This document shows, in pieces, positions 63,063 through 64,000 of a stretch of 64,000 nt of DNA. Location: the NCBI RefSeq assembly GCF_027627475.1, contig NZ_CP115484.1, forward strand, positions 4,534,501 through 4,598,500. Direction: 5' to 3'. Numbering within the stretch: position 1 is the stretch's first letter; every line of letters begins with the position of its first letter. Under the pieces are notes generated by a model. The model saw only the letters and a program-made list of their open reading frames with translations, was not told the DNA's origin and searched no databases. A program made the position numbers and the translations under genes. Source of the stretch: Paenibacillus sp. SYP-B4298. GTDB lineage: Bacteria; Bacillota; Bacilli; Paenibacillales; Paenibacillaceae.

Positions 63063-64000
63063 TTATTTCCTCCTTCTTCCCCGCCGCTCCCACACATCAA
63101 CCATCAGGCTGGGCAAAGCCTCCATCATGCGCTCATCCAGTCGTTGCAGCCAATGCCCGACCTTGTCCAGACCAGCCATCAGCTTGGCACCGAATCGACG
63201 GAAAGCACCATCCAGCACAGCATCCGCCCATGAGACGATTGACGAATTTGTATGAGCCTCCCTCGAGAGGGAACGACCGTTATGGACAGCCAGATACAGG
63301 CCGCAGCCTGACGAGAGCAGCAATGGGAGCCATACCGACCCATCATAGGAAGCCACATCCACTTGCAGCCACCGGAACAGACCGCCCTGCTTCCCCCATA
63401 TAAGTTCTATAGCTGCGAGCAGCACGAGCAACAGAGCCAGTGCAGCAGGCACAATGCCCTGCGCTCTGCCTGGGGCTTCAGCCCGATGCAGCTCATCGCT
63501 CAGCAGCACGATAGCCCGTCCCGCATAGAATGCCGTACCCGCCAGTGCGGCGAGAGCAGCCGCGAATAGAAGCACATGAGTCGATAACGCAGCCTGCAAT
63601 AACTGCTGATAGGCCCAGAAGCCGGGCAGTGGAGGCACGCCTGCCAGAGAGAGCGCCCCGATGGCTGTGACCCATCGTGTCAGAGATCGAGGTGAACGGC
63701 GACGGGCCTCACCCGCTGCTGGATGCAGAACACCGTACCCGAGCACCATCAAGAACCCCGCCAGGCTATAGCCGATCAATAGATAGACAGTTCCCGAAGT
63801 TGCATATGTGCCCACTCCTAGCAGCATCAGACCTAGTTGGCTGACGGCCACATAGCCAGCCATACGAGCGAGCTTGTGCTGCATGGCTGCAGCGGCCGCA
63901 CCGATCAGCGCCGAAGCGGCGCCTAGCCAAGCCGCCGTCTCCATAATAAGTGGTGATGCTTGTAGTGCCGCCATAGCGCGCAATAGCATTACGATACCGG
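63063..64000 (-). CDS. NuoL-like subunit, 5' end outside the window
   Basis: The C-terminal 311 codons of a NuoL-type protein; the frame is open to the window edge, so the N-terminal half is missing. Helical features include AAWLGAASALIGAAAAAMQHKLARMAGYVAVSQLGLMLLGVG and a later pair of segments. The usual THAFFKALLF is GYSLAGFLMVL, and the usual GFFSKDEIL is GFWAYQQLL, so the His/Lys and Lys/Asp of those helices are gone. The C-terminal part after residue about 250 resembles NuoL's lateral helix region. It adjoins the NuoM-like gene by three bases. Confidence 0.8.
   Translation of the reverse strand, partial: GIVMLLRAMAALQASPLIMETAAWLGAASALIGAAAAAMQHKLARMAGYVAVSQLGLMLLGVGTYATSGTVYLLIGYSLAGFLMVLGYGVLHPAAGEARRRSPRSLTRWVTAIGALSLAGVPPLPGFWAYQQLLQAALSTHVLLFAAALAALAGTAFYAGRAIVLLSDELHRAEAPGRAQGIVPAALALLLVLLAAIELIWGKQGGLFRWLQVDVASYDGSVWLPLLLSSGCGLYLAVHNGRSLSREAHTNSSIVSWADAVLDGAFRRFGAKLMAGLDKVGHWLQRLDERMMEALPSLMVDVWERRGRRRK

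Overview
The window comes from a spore-forming, flagellated, S-layer-bearing Firmicute, most likely Paenibacillaceae (Paenibacillus or a close relative). The pointers are sporulation genes (spoIID, spoIIQ-like, spoIIID, an alpha/beta SASP), a degSU - comF - flgM...hag order very like that of Bacillus subtilis, and a csaB-tagA-tagO surface-polymer locus next to several SLH-domain proteins, as in Paenibacillus alvei. All supported genes but one lie on the minus strand, so transcription runs from high to low coordinates. The exception is a small secreted-protein gene near 30 kb. I see no rRNA, tRNA, CRISPR array, transposase or prophage gene.

Layout from low to high coordinates. 1-6.7 kb: late flagellar block (hag cut by the window edge, csrA, fliW, yviE-like, flgL, flgK, flgN, flgM, yvyF), with sigma-D promoters for hag and flgM and a CsrA-type hairpin in the hag leader. 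7.2-8.6 kb: a small redox island (flavin reductase, DoxX, a 33-codon ORF) with two palindromic operators, lying where comF and yvyF are adjacent in B. subtilis. 8.8-11.9 kb: comFC and a long, GC-rich comFA. 12.4-15.2 kb: an ECF sigma / anti-sigma pair, a protein with three TM2-like modules and a small membrane protein. 15.5-17.4 kb: degU and degS. 17.5-24.8 kb: a secreted phosphodiester glycosidase and a 1452-residue Ig-repeat SLH protein. 24.9-26.5 kb: metK and a SASP. 26.7-30.4 kb: two secreted proteins of unknown function and the lone plus-strand gene.

31-38.7 kb: the probable main S-layer protein (SLH domains at the N-terminus, long leader with two promoters) and a 1387-residue SLH protein. 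38.9-44.1 kb: tagO, tagA, csaB and a DUF5693 membrane protein, which together should make and pyruvylate the wall polymer that holds SLH domains. 44.2-46.3 kb: pgcA and fabZ. 46.6-49.2 kb: a secreted protein of ten Big_2 repeats. 49.5-57.5 kb: a conserved morphogenesis/sporulation block (epuA-like, flhP, flhO, mbl, spoIIID, spoIIQ, spoIID, murA, ywzB). 57.6-60.7 kb: an SLH-anchored subtilisin-like protease. 60.8-64 kb: the end of a complex-I-like operon (nuoN-, nuoM- and nuoL-like, the last cut by the window edge).

Two themes stand out. The first is a nearly complete surface system: polymer start-up enzymes, pyruvylation and four SLH-anchored proteins sit within about 40 kb. The second is the odd complex-I module: the NuoM- and NuoL-like proteins lack most of the charged residues normally needed for proton transfer, and the NuoN-like protein has only the C-terminal part of the family. 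I consider this the most unusual signal in the window. Starts were moved from the longest ORF where a Shine-Dalgarno sequence decided the matter; each entry says so.
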